Shown piece by piece: positions 1 through 10,598 of a DNA stretch of 64,000 bases. Below the pieces are notes generated by a model. That model was given only the letters and a program-made list of their open reading frames with translations. It did not search any database and was not told the DNA's origin. Made by a program: the position numbers and the translations under genes. Position 1 is the first letter of the stretch. Each line of letters starts with the position of its first letter. The DNA is from Gonium pectorale (lineage: Eukaryota > Chlorophyta > Chlorophyceae > Chlamydomonadales > Volvocaceae). The DNA is taken from NCBI GenBank assembly GCA_001584585.1, contig LSYV01000005.1, positions 295,866-359,865 on the forward strand. The letters run 5' to 3'.

Positions 1-344
1 CGAATGGGGCTTCATTCAGAAAGAGGCCTTCGACAAAAGCGCAGAGGCCCACCCCCCTGGAGCAAACAAGCGCTGTCGTACTTCGAGACGCAGACTTGCG
101 CCCGCGCGCCACTACGTAGGCCCTCGGTTGTCTCTGCCCACTCTGCGCGAGTGACATACGTTTTCGTCACAAGTCAGCTGAGTGTGTGACCTTGCCGCGC
201 TTGACCTAGCCCGAACGGAGCCAGACCTTTCGTTCCGCATTGCCCCGGCACGTCGCTGGGTGCTTGCTAAGTGTTTGGCAAGAGCTTCCAGGCACGCCCT
301 AGGCAGGAAGTCAGCTCCTGGCGCGGGCGCGGAGTCCGCAGAGA

Positions 345-3300
345 ATGCGGCCCGCTACCCTTGCAGCGCTTGCCCTGGTGGCGACCTGGGCGTCCGCAGC
401 TCTGGGCCAGATTGTCATTGTGCCCACGGTGATTCCGCAGCGCGTCGCGCTGCCCCAAGGTGCGCGGCCCTACCTCGTTTGAACCACAAGGGGCGCGGAC
501 ATGCGAAGAACACCCCGCCCCCTACAACTAAGACCGCCAAATATGTCTCGGCCATATTATCGCGATGTCGCATCCTGCGTTCCGGTCCTTCTCCTCCTTC
601 ACTCTTCTCTCACCGACCCCCTGCCCTCAGACTTTCGCATCACCTGCTTCGACGGCTACGAGCTCATCTTCACCAATGACCGTTACGTCGACGGTGTGAT
701 GACCACCGCTGATTACTACCCCTACGCTATTGGGCAGTGCAAGAAGTGCCCGGCCGGTACTGCGACCATGGACGGTTTCCGCTGCGCTCCCTGCCCATCG
801 GGCTACTACTCAGATGCTGGGGCGCGCGAGTGCACTGCTTGCCCGGCTGGTACCATCACGAAGCCCACTGCTCCGGGTTCCTTGAGCCCTCAAATTAAGA
901 CCTACGACCAGGTTGCCGCCCTCAACGTCGGTGACGATGAGTACTCTGCGGAGTTTGCCTGCCGTGCGTGCCCGCCTGGCTACTTTCAGCCCAACCTGGC
1001 GGGCACAATCTGCCTTCCCTGCCCGAGCGGTAAGCGAATTGCAAGTTTCGCAACTAAGTCGAAGGACTGGCATCGGGATTCGCCTGAAGTAGTATCTGCA
1101 TTGCAGGCTTCACCTCGACCCAGGGTGCGACCAGCTGCACGCCCTGCAGCGAGGGCACCTTCCATGGCGATGGCTCGAAGCTCACCCTCGGTGGAATCTA
1201 CGAGACCTGGAGCATGACCAACTCCGCTGGCGACACCACTGCCTATGAGGCTACCGCCGGTGATATCGCCCTTGTCAGCGGCGTCGTGACCTCGGCGGGC
1301 GCGGACTATGTCACCATTCCCAACACGTGCATCAAGTGCCCGGCGAACACGTACCAGCCTTTGAAAGCGCAGGCGGCTACCACCAACACCGGCAACTCGG
1401 CTCTCAGCGCATGCAGGTGAGCGCCGGCCCGCTCACACCCTCCACCCTCCCCCGCTTGGCCTGAAGCTTGGCCGGGCGCCATGCCTCTCCCCATGTTGCA
1501 TGCGCTGGAGCGATGGAGCGTGCGAACGGCATAGTTCTCAACTTGCGTACCCCAGCCCGTCGGGTTGTCCTCGGCTGACTCGTGCAAAACCTTGGCCGTG
1601 CCCGATTCACATCTGTCCACCCCTCCCGTCCATGTCACAGGCGCTGCGAGGACGGCTGGTACTCGTCTCCTGGCTCGTCTTTCTGCCTGCCCTGCCCCGC
1701 TGGCTCGTACCGCAACAGCTACTTCGACGGTTCCAGCGCTCTTACCAATGCCGGTGGCCTGCAGTACAACACGGCTAATGAGTTTGCGCCTGGCACCAAC
1801 GGTGCTTGCTTCAAGTGCCCCAAGGGCATGTTCGCGCCCAACCCCGGCTCGTCTGTCTGCCAGCCCTGCCCGGCCGGCACCTACACGACCAGCACCGGCG
1901 CTGTCATGTGCACCAAGTGCGCTGCCGGCACCAATAGCCTGTTCGGCACGCGCGCCCAGCAGCTCAGCCACGACGGCACGGCCAACGGCTACGCCTCGTA
2001 CACCATTTCGGGCTTCGACAAGGCGGACAGCACCTGGAAGCTGCTGCGCACCGGCACTGATGCAAACTTCTGGCTGGCTGCTAAGGGCGATGCCTGCGCG
2101 GCCAACCTGCCGGGTGGGTTGATGGTTTCTGCACCTGAGAATTTGTGCGCCTGGATTGCTGATGTCACGTGTCGTTCAACTTGCCGGTTGTTTATTGCTT
2201 GGCTGAGATGCGCTCTGCCCTTGGCCCAATCTTTCTCCCACCTCAGGTTACTACTCGGACGTGCCGGGCCTGCCCCTGCCATTGCCCTGCCGCCCCGGCA
2301 CGTATCTGTCGCCGAACGCCAACGACAAGACAACTTGTGTCACTTGCGGCTTCGGTACCTTCAATGAGGACTTCACTCAGCGTGAGTCGACCTGGGCCCC
2401 CCCATGTCGGAGTGCCCCCCATGCCTGGAGGGTTTTCCGCACTGATTGACCTCAGCATGGGTCCGAACGTGCCGCTGCTACCGGCTTGCTGAATGATGAC
2501 ATGGTCCCATGTGTTGACGATCCTGCTTGTGTTCCCCTCCACCATCCCGTGATCCGTTGCGGCAATTCAGCCGTCTGCAAGGCTTGCTGGCGTGGCTCTT
2601 TCGCCAGCGAGCGCGAGATGACCAAGTGCGAGATCACGCAGCCAGGGTACTACACCAACCCCGACACTCCGGCTAAGAACGCGACCTACGATATTGCCGG
2701 TACGGCCACCACGGAGCCGGGCACCTCAAGCAGTCTGACTGGTCAGGACCTGGTCCCTGGTGCCAGCGCGCCGAGCCCATGCGGTCTGGGCTACTATCAG
2801 GACCAGTACGAGAAGGACATGTGCACGGTGTGCGCCAAGGGCACGTACGCGGACGTCACCGGTCTTCCCGCCTGCAAGAAGTGCCAGGCCGGCAGGTGGG
2901 TCGGCTTGGGCCAAGGGCTTAGTGGGGGAGAAGAGGCTACTGATGAACTGGAACGGCCCGCGCATGGTGTGCGCTCCCGGGCATGGGGAATGGGTTTCTG
3001 GCACATTTGTCACTCGTTTGCGTTAGGAGCTACCAGCGCAGGACGGATTCCGCTGCTTTTACGCATTTCCTAGTTGGTTTTTTGTGTTCGTGACTGGCTG
3101 GCTTATTGTCTATGTGCGCTGCCGCGCCCTGTGCCCCTCGCCCGCACAGGTACCAGGAGTCCACCGGCCAGGCCGTGTGCAAGCAGTGCGACATGGGCTG
3201 GTACTCGGACTATGGCGCCACGCTGTGCACGCAGTGCCCCAATGGTACCATCACCTCCAAGCCCGGTACAGCTCGCTGCGCCCGCTGCGCTGCCGGCTTC

Positions 3301-3999
3301 TATGCCGACAAGCCCATTGCCGCCACCAGCTGCAAGGCCTGCCCGCGCGGCTACTTCGGACCCTACACGGGCGCCTACTCGTCGGACGGCTTCTCCCCCG
3401 ATGGCCCCCGCGGCTGCTTCAAGTGCGGCTATGACTTCTACACGGACCGCCCCGGCCAGTCGGTGTGCACGGCCTGCCCGGATCTCAACGTTGGTGGAAG
3501 CACCACGGTGCCCACCTGCACGGAGACGACTGGCTCCCAGCGCTGCAAGCCCTGCTCGCTGCTCATCAACCAGACCCCGAGCCGTGCCTCCATCGACAGC
3601 CCGCCCCCGCCCACTCCTTCGCCTCCCCCTCCGTCGCCGCCCTCGCCTAAGCCTCCCAGCCCCAGCCCGCCCAGCCCCAAGCCCCCGAGCCCGCTGCCGC
3701 CCAGCCCCAAGCCCCCGAGCCCCCTGCCGCCCAGCCCCAAGCCCCCGAGCCCCCTCCCGCCGAGCCCCAAGCCGCCCAGCCCCAGCCCGCCCAGCCCCAG
3801 TCCGCCCAACCCCTCGCCCAACCCGCCTTCGCCTCAGAGCCCCAACCTGCCCCCTGGCGTTGGTGTCTCGCCCGGCGCCGACCAGACCGGCCGTCGCCTG
3901 CTGCTGGCTGACGACGCGACCCCCGAGGAGCTGGCCGAGGAGGCTGAGCTGATCAAGCTCACGAATGAGGGCGCAGAGGTGGCCGCTGACGATCAGTAG
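345..3999 (+). CDS. Secreted Cys-rich (ephrin-receptor-like repeat) protein with hydroxyproline-rich tail
   Basis: Seven exons: 345-459, 631-1029, 1107-1416, 1641-2113, 2247-2381, 2456-2895, 3150-3999, roughly 906 residues. The start gives a clear signal peptide ([18 protein letters not shown], cleavage near ALG/Q), so the protein enters the secretory path. The body is a chain of CPAGTY/CPPGYF-type repeats ([29 protein letters not shown]), the GCC2/GCC3 or ephrin-receptor-like Cys-rich fold. Exon 7 then has a block of PPSPKPPSP repeats (about 3598-3830), typical of hydroxylated, glycosylated algal wall proteins, and an acidic tail after [10 protein letters not shown] infer an extracellular-matrix or cell-surface role; ligand unknown. 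All junctions are canonical except exon 5/6, where the GT-AG intron 2382-2455 leaves the frame off by one base. A TGTAA poly(A)-type motif lies at 5259. Confidence 0.85.
3598..3830 (+). repeat. Proline-rich coding repeat (PPSPKPPSP units)
   Basis: Degenerate tandem repeat inside exon 7 of the Cys-rich protein, with units close to cccagccccaagcccccgag. It encodes [19 protein letters not shown] runs, the SP/PP context that is hydroxylated and O-glycosylated in volvocine wall glycoproteins. Confidence 0.85.
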
Positions 4000-5692
4000 A
4001 GGTCTCGTCATCCACCGCCTCGCGCGCGGCCCGCTCCTCTAGCGGGCTCTTGAAGGTGCGCTACTCTGCTGCCGCTCCTCACTACCTCCCACGCAACCTG
4101 CCGCCTGGCATCCTGCCTCGACCAGCGCGGGGAGCGGCAGCGGAGTAGCAGCAGGAACCGAATGTATGCCTGAGCAGCAGCAGGTTTGTCGGACGCATGC
4201 TTGTGTGAGGTGTTGGGCATCTCCCCACCCGCTCCGGAGGTGCTTCTGTTCTGCTCAGGCGGGCTTACGGGTGCAAGCATCCGCTGCACGTGTGCTCGGG
4301 CTGCAGGTGTACGGTACGGTTTTGGGGGAACCGGTTGGCTCTGCTCTCTCCCATATTTATGCTGCCGAGGTCAACTAAGGGTTGCAAACGAGCTGCAAAA
4401 GAGCTCTTTGCGTTCATCATGCAGCCGCCGGGCGTTGTATTTGTGCAAGGGCCGGCGGTTGCGCGTTGGATGGGGAAGGGACTTGACTGGGGGACCGTCG
4501 GTGAATGGTGCTGGTGCCATGTGATCCACCCTTCATGCACACCAACGTGTTAAAACGTAGCCTTTGCGCCCGCCCATTGGTCGGGGCGGTGAGCATGGTA
4601 CGAGTCTAGGTTGCAATCAACCGCCAACTTTGCGCTTCTGGACTGCCTGCCCACTTATGCTCTTCTCCCATGCGGCCGTGGAGATCCAAAGAGCTGGCGT
4701 TGGCGAGGGGCAGGAGTGAGGACACCAGGGAACATCGTAGCGTGGGTGGGGTGTGCTTTAAGGGGCGTGTGCTTCGCGTGCGTCCACATGCAATGCGCGT
4801 GGACCGTTGCTTAACTCCCAATTGACCATCGTGAATAAATTTGTGCGTGCAAATGTCGGCGGATTCATTCATATGGTGGAAAGAGGTCTCGCTTGAAGGA
4901 AGATAGCATGGCTGCCCGAGGTGAGGGTGCGTGCGGCAATGATGGTCATCGATTGCAATCTGGCCGAGCAGTCACAGCTGCGTACGCGCGCGCGGTGGCC
5001 ATTCGTTGATGCGGCTTTATCATTACACAGGACATTGTTTGTATGAAGACACCCATTAATGTAGATCATTACCCTTTCCTCGCCACCACTTCGCGCGCGT
5101 TCCGAATGGCCATCCGAGTTGGAAGTTGCATTGTGGCGCACTCGGGCGTCATGGCCATGTCGGGCCGATGTGTTGAGCTGCTGAGGCTGAGCAGTGAGCG
5201 CACGTCCGAGCAGTACCGCGCATGCGTGCAGCACTAAGACCACTATGGAGCCACAACGTGTAAACTCACATGTCCTGGATCTGAGGCCGTTTCGCTTTGA
5301 ACTGCCCCGGCCTCGCGCCTGACAACGGACGTATGACGGAACAACAGCAGGGGTTCTGGACATTGCCAGGCGTTGCGATTGCTGGAGCCAGAATGCGTGT
5401 CCGGCCCCGCCCCTGCATGCCTTCTGAACGGGGAGGGCGTGTGTACGGCCGCACAAGCAGTATAAGTATGGCACCTCCCGTATGATTGCGTCGTCGTGCC
5501 AGGTACAAAACGCTCAAATCACACAGGTGAGGGCCTCAAGTGGCAAAGGCCGCAAGTGGGCCCTCATTCTGGCTCGTGTTCATGACGCGTGGAGCACGAA
5601 ACCAGGACGTCGTACGCACATGGAGCAATCAGACAGTTTATCAATGTGCGCTGCACTGATTAGCATGTGAATTGATCTGCGTTAGAGTTGCG
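4000..5692. other. Gene-free stretch: 3' UTR of wall-type gene and CPBP promoter
   Basis: I see no convincing coding exon. The left part is probably the 3' UTR of the upstream gene, whose TGTAA motif at 5259-5263 fits volvocine polyadenylation. A TATAAG string at about 5461 lies 230 bases before the CPBP start and could be a core promoter element. Confidence 0.4.
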
Positions 5693-7725
5693 ATGGGTCC
5701 TGCAAGCCTGCGGTCGGGGACTTGCGCAGGCGCTGCCGCACCCCTGTACGTATCAACCTCTCGATCATTTAGGTTATGCAGCATCTTGCGATCGCAGCGA
5801 CCGACTCGGTGCTCCGCGGTGGGCAGGAAGCCCTCACACCAGACGCCACACCCGCTTGCTCAGCCGGCACGATTATGGGGCCGCATCAATGCTGGGGGAA
5901 GCCAGCCTTTGACCCAGCAGCTTAGACTACCGGACTCGCCTAACGGCCCTAACGGGCCCAACGGCGATGATGGCGAGGAGGCGACGTGGGGAGTCTTCGA
6001 CCCCAAGCGCTACTCAGGCCGCTGGATTGTGCCGTGGGGCTGGCCACGTGTCGCTGGTGGCATCGCTCTTTGGTTCGGAAGCTTTGTGGGCGTGGGCTTC
6101 ATTCTGGTCCCTCAGCTCTACCGTGCTGCCGGCGTCTCCCTGTATGACCTCTCACCAGAGGTGAGAACCCTTGGAGTCGCGGGGAGGTGGGGCGATTGCT
6201 GGCGTTGCTGGGCCTGCAGGTTACGGGCAGGGCGCGGTACCTGCAGGCAACAGCAGTTGTGTCGCCACCGGGGCTGGGTGGCCCTCTGGCGGTTGCACAT
6301 CTCTTTATCCCATCGTATAATAAACCTTCATATCCGATGCCCAGATCTCCACCAGCAAAGCGGTACGTGCTTCACCTCCATGGGTTCCCTACCACACGCC
6401 CCGGCCCCGCCTTCGCCGTTCCTCCCGCGCCCGGCTCCGCAGGACAAGGCGACCTTCACGCTGGTCTGCCAGACGGTCGAGACGATGGTCAGCCTGGGCC
6501 TCATAAGCGCACTCACGGCCGGGCCCATAGCTCGCTCCGGCGCATCCTCCGCACAGCAGCTGGGCCTCTTCTCCTACGACTTCAGCCGCCCCTTCGCGCC
6601 GCCGCGCGGCTGGGCGTTCTGGGCCCTCCTGGGCGTGGTGGCGGCACCGGTCGTTGTGGGGAGCACGGCGGCGCTGCTGGGGGCGGTGGGCTACGAGCAG
6701 GCGGTGGGCGGTCAGGGCACCGTGGACGGCGTTGCGGGCATGATCGACCTGGACCTGCCCACGTACGTGTCGCTGCTGGCGGTCACGGGGGCGCTGGCGC
6801 CGCTGCTGGAGGTGAGGAAAAAAGAGAAATCTGCAAAGAAAGAGGGAGCGAGGGGTCGTATAGAATCGACAGGGTTTTGGTAATTGTGCCAATACGGCAT
6901 TGGCAGGGCGTGCTGGGGCGTTGTGGTGTGTTATTGGGCGTGTTGGCATAGTGGGGGAAAAGGGGGATGGGTCGGGATTGTGGCGAGCGACGTACCGCAT
7001 ATCGGGAATGCGCAATGAAATCGGGAAGCTATCGTGTTGAGGGGCGGGAGGGTGTGCCGGGAGCAGGCGACGGTAGGAAGGGACAAGGAACGAGTGATGC
7101 GTCGGCCGTCGGATGGAGCTGGAGGTCCACTTCATACCGGTACCTCGTTGCCGAACTGGGCTGCTAATAAAGTTGGAGGCCTGGTCCGTGGTTTCTCGCG
7201 GCTGCAGGATTGGTCCCGGGTGCCCTGCCTGGGACAGGACTTCCTCAGCTCTAACATTGAAACGTGGCCCGATGATGCAGCGGAGCGGCGCCCTCCCAAA
7301 CCTCCACGTGCCGCTGCCCCTGCTGCTTTGGCTGGGTCTTTCGTTTCTTTTAGTACTTTCGAGCGAATGTACCAGTACCGTTGCATGTGCGAGTCGCTTG
7401 GCGCCGCTTTCGCTGCCGCCATGGCGCTCCGCAGGAGACGGTGTTCCGCGGCTTCCTGCTCACCTCGTTCACCACCTTTATGCCCACGTGGGCCGCGGTG
7501 GTGGCCTCCTCGGTGGCCTTCGGGCTGGCGCACCTGTCGGCGCGCGACCTGCCGGTCCTGTGCGCGCTGGGGCTGTTGCTGGGCTGGAGCTACGTGCGCT
7601 CCCGCAACTTGCTCACGCCCATCATCATCCACGGAGCGTGGAACTCGGGCGTGCTGACGCTGCTGTTCTGGCTGGCGTCGGAGGGCGTGGACGTGCAGCA
7701 GCTCATAACGGTGCGTGCGGCCTAG
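5693..7725 (+). CDS. CPBP-family (CAAX-like) intramembrane metalloprotease, probably plastid-targeted
   Basis: Three exons, 5693-6160, 6443-6811 and 7435-7725, giving 375 residues. The family (ABI/CPBP, related to Rce1) are multi-pass membrane proteases with glutamate/histidine active sites. Motif 1, EETVFRG, is formed exactly across the exon 2/3 junction: exon 2 ends ...APLLE and exon 3 starts ETVFRG (residues about 279-285). Motif 2, FGLAH, is at about 308-312 and motif 3, HGAWN, at about 345-349, so all catalytic positions are present. Hydrophobic segments cover residues about 120-150, 165-185 and 205-240 and most of exon 3. The first ~100 residues are basic, Ser/Arg/Ala-rich and low in acid, like a chloroplast transit peptide. 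The reading frame stops at 7725 just after LITVRAA; a GTGCGT just before could be a donor to an unseen exon, so the C-terminus is not certain. Substrate unknown. Confidence 0.88.
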
Positions 7726-7732
7726 GCCGGGG

Positions 7733-7816
7733 AGGGGCGGGGCGGGGCGGGGCGGGGCAGGGCGGGGCGGGGCAGGGCGGGGCAGGGCGGGGCGGGGCAG
7801 GGCGGGGCAGGGCGGT
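7733..7816 (+). repeat. G-rich minisatellite (GGGGC/GGGCA units)
   Basis: About 84 bases of near-perfect GGGGCGGGGC and GGGGCAGGGC units start 8 bases after the CPBP stop codon. Many G-runs of three or four on the mRNA-sense strand could form G-quadruplexes in DNA or in the 3' UTR. Confidence 0.9.
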
Positions 7817-10598
7817 GGGGTAATGAAGAGGATAGTGGCATTCGCAGGACGCCAGCGTCAAGGCAGTCGCTCGAAACCGAACGTGCGGCCTTGGTTCTGT
7901 CGTGGATGGGGTAGAGGGAAGATGGTAAGAGAGGTGGTGGCGGGAGGGTACGGAGTGAGGTGCGTATGGCGTCAAGACCAAGGGCCTGCTGGCGGCCGCT
8001 CAACCGATCGGGTGGAACGGTGTCGCAACTGAAGGGCACGCGTACTATGCCGAGTACGTCCCGCGGGTCCCACGCGTGCAGAGCATGCCGTGTTGCACTC
8101 CTGATGGGGGAGGCGGCGGGCGGGCTGCGCGACCCACTTTCCTGTCCGATCGCTGTCCGCTCACCGTCTGGGTGCCCTTGTATTGCGCATGACCCTCGGC
8201 CCGTAGGACCTTCGGGAGGCCGCCGCCGCCAGCTAGTACGTACATGTTTCATGGCCTCGTCATTAGCGCGCTGCGCGCACGCTTTCCAAGGCCCGTAATA
8301 CTGTGGGGCGGACCCACCGCCCTTCTTTGGGGCATCCCTGTCCTCTGTGTGCAGACAGACACGGGATGCATGTGCAGTCGTTGTGGCAGTACCGCCCCGG
8401 CTGTTGCATGCTGAGGGCCTTGGGCGGCAGCGGGTGCGGGTGCGGGTGCGGCCGGAGGGACTGTGATAGCGCTGCAGGTAGCATCGGGGTTTGTCTTGGG
8501 TCTGAAGAGCGGTGCCCGCACCTTTTAGCAGGGCCTGCGGCACAGGTCATTGCGCATCGCTTTCGTATTGAGTTACGGCATAGCGCGTGGCCAAAGCCAT
8601 CACTTCGACTATACCAAGGCGGAGGCCCTTCCCTGCCCTGCACCGCGGCAATTGTACGAAGCCGGGTGGGCGGGAAGTAAGGACCACAGGTCAAGCTCAA
8701 AGCAGCCCACCTGTAACCCTTCCCGAAGAAAGGAGAGCGTCTTGCTTAGGTTCGGAAATTTCGGATGCCGGCCAGCAAGGTATCCTCTTTCCTGCAAACT
8801 GTGGCGGGAGTGGGGCACTGGGGCTCCAGCTTCTGTGGTGCTCTTCAGCTTGAGCCGTTCTGTTATCGCATAGGCGTGCCGACTGGCACGGTGGCTTGGC
8901 TGACTAGCCGGTGGGCAGGGAGCCGGGTGGGATCGCTTGGCTGTGTGTGCTACATGCCAACATGCGGTGTGATGCGGCCTGGATGCCTTCGGCTGCACCT
9001 TGCGCCGTTGCGCGTAAGATCAATGGCGAGATGACGGGGCAACATGTTCGTACGACTGTCAGTTAAGCGGATGTCGCGGGATAACGCGTCGGTTCAAATA
9101 TGTACATGCGCAACGGAAGAAAGAGAACGGAGTCGTGCGATGCCCCATGCTGGACAAAACACAATGCAGTAGGTTAGTGTGTGGAGAATGTATTTGGGGA
9201 AACCTATCCATACAGGTTTGCAAAACGCCTGGAAGAGCAACGCGGGCCCGTACAACAGACACGATGCCACCACGGGAGCAACGCGCCGCGACAACCACAC
9301 GCAACACGTTGACAAAGTCCTCCAAAATCATCGAGTGCATCGAACCAGGATACACGTGCCTGGTCAGTGTTGGGCCGGGCACTACCACTTCCCGCCACGC
9401 AGAATCAACAGCATTTGCAGAAATGATAGGATTGTAAGTTCGCTGAATGAATCCCAGATACCCCTTCTACCCAGACTTCTACCACAACCCCCAACCCCCA
9501 ACGCTCCCCATAACACTGCAAAGGCCCGCACTTACGGCGGGCCTTTCGGGCGCCAAACGCACCAATCAGGTGGAAAGAGACGTCGTGGCGCAGAACTAGT
9601 CCCACCCGTTCCCCATGCCATACGCGCGGTCTTTGGTCGCTCACAGCTGATTGCCCTCGTGAGGGCGGAGGGCTGCACACCTAACGCACCAAACGTAATG
9701 CACAAAACCAACATGCACACCACTGTTCCCGGGCCATCTACGGCGCACCCAGGTGCAAGCCCTAGAGGAGCCCGCACATGCATCGGCGTGTACAGCACAA
9801 CTTCGTTGAAATGTTTAAGTGGCATTTACCCTGGGGGTGGCGCGAGCTCTCAACCCAGGGCGTGCCTCCGCATGGCGCCCGCGGCGCCGTTGCCGCATGG
9901 CACGCTTGCACCCAGGATATCATTGATATACAGATAGACGTTTTATTGACTAAACCTCAAAACCTCCTCAAACTAGGGTTCACGTTCGGATCGACATGTG
10001 CGCCACGTCATTGCACGCACCGGGCACCCTGCCCGTGCTAGTACAGACGGCAGCCGGCACAGACGGCAGGCATGCAGGCCGCCAGCAGGCTCCGAGAAGC
10101 TGGGCGATGCCGCGTACTCGGAACACGGAACCGCAATCCGTCGTTTTGCTTCCCTCTTCGCAGCAACGCACCATGACAAGCGCCAGTGATGTGCACCATG
10201 CGGCCAACCCCCAATGCCTTTGTACATTTGTGCTTTGACGTTCTCGCTTTGCTTCAGCACGCAACAACAACAGCAGCCGCCGAGCCCGCAACCTATCCAC
10301 CATCCACGTCGGCATAAGGTTTCCTACGCGCGCAATGTACCGCAAGCAAGGTCGCGTGCCCCCTCCACACTAGAGCTGACACTCGGGGCCGGTAGACAGG
10401 TTCGGTTTCTGACACTCATGAGCCTACCGACATAACGACACGCCGGTTGCTGCAGCCGGCCAAGCACACCAACGCCCCCGCGCTGTTGCGCATGGGTCGG
10501 GGCCGGCCAAGCCCCCGCTACCTGCGATGGGAGATTGTTTCTTGCCCTTTACCGCTGCCATCCGTCACCATGTTAATCACATATCGCAACCTGAGAGC
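7817..10598. other. Gene-free stretch between convergent CPBP and kinase genes
   Basis: No frame here has splice or protein features I trust. A TGTAA motif at 8712-8716 could end the CPBP transcript. A perfect 10-bp hairpin lies at 9520-9546. The right part is expected to hold the 3' UTR of the minus-strand kinase gene. Confidence 0.4.
9520..9546. other. Perfect 10-bp inverted repeat (hairpin)
   Basis: AAAGGCCCGC at 9520-9529 pairs perfectly with GCGGGCCTTT at 9537-9546 around a 7-base loop. It sits between two convergent genes. It could act in 3' end formation, but no function can be shown from the sequence. Confidence 0.6.

Noticed and set aside
3438..3821. Long minus-strand Gly/Leu-rich reading frame
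   Set aside because: It is the mirror of the Pro/Ser repeat of the wall-type protein.
7703..8543. Minus-strand Pro/Ala-rich reading frame through the G-rich tract
   Set aside because: It is a translation of the minisatellite with no domain or splice support.
9520..9546. Bacterial-type rho-independent terminator suggesting prokaryotic DNA
   Set aside because: The flanking genes are clearly intron-bearing eukaryotic genes and the stem lacks a following T-run.
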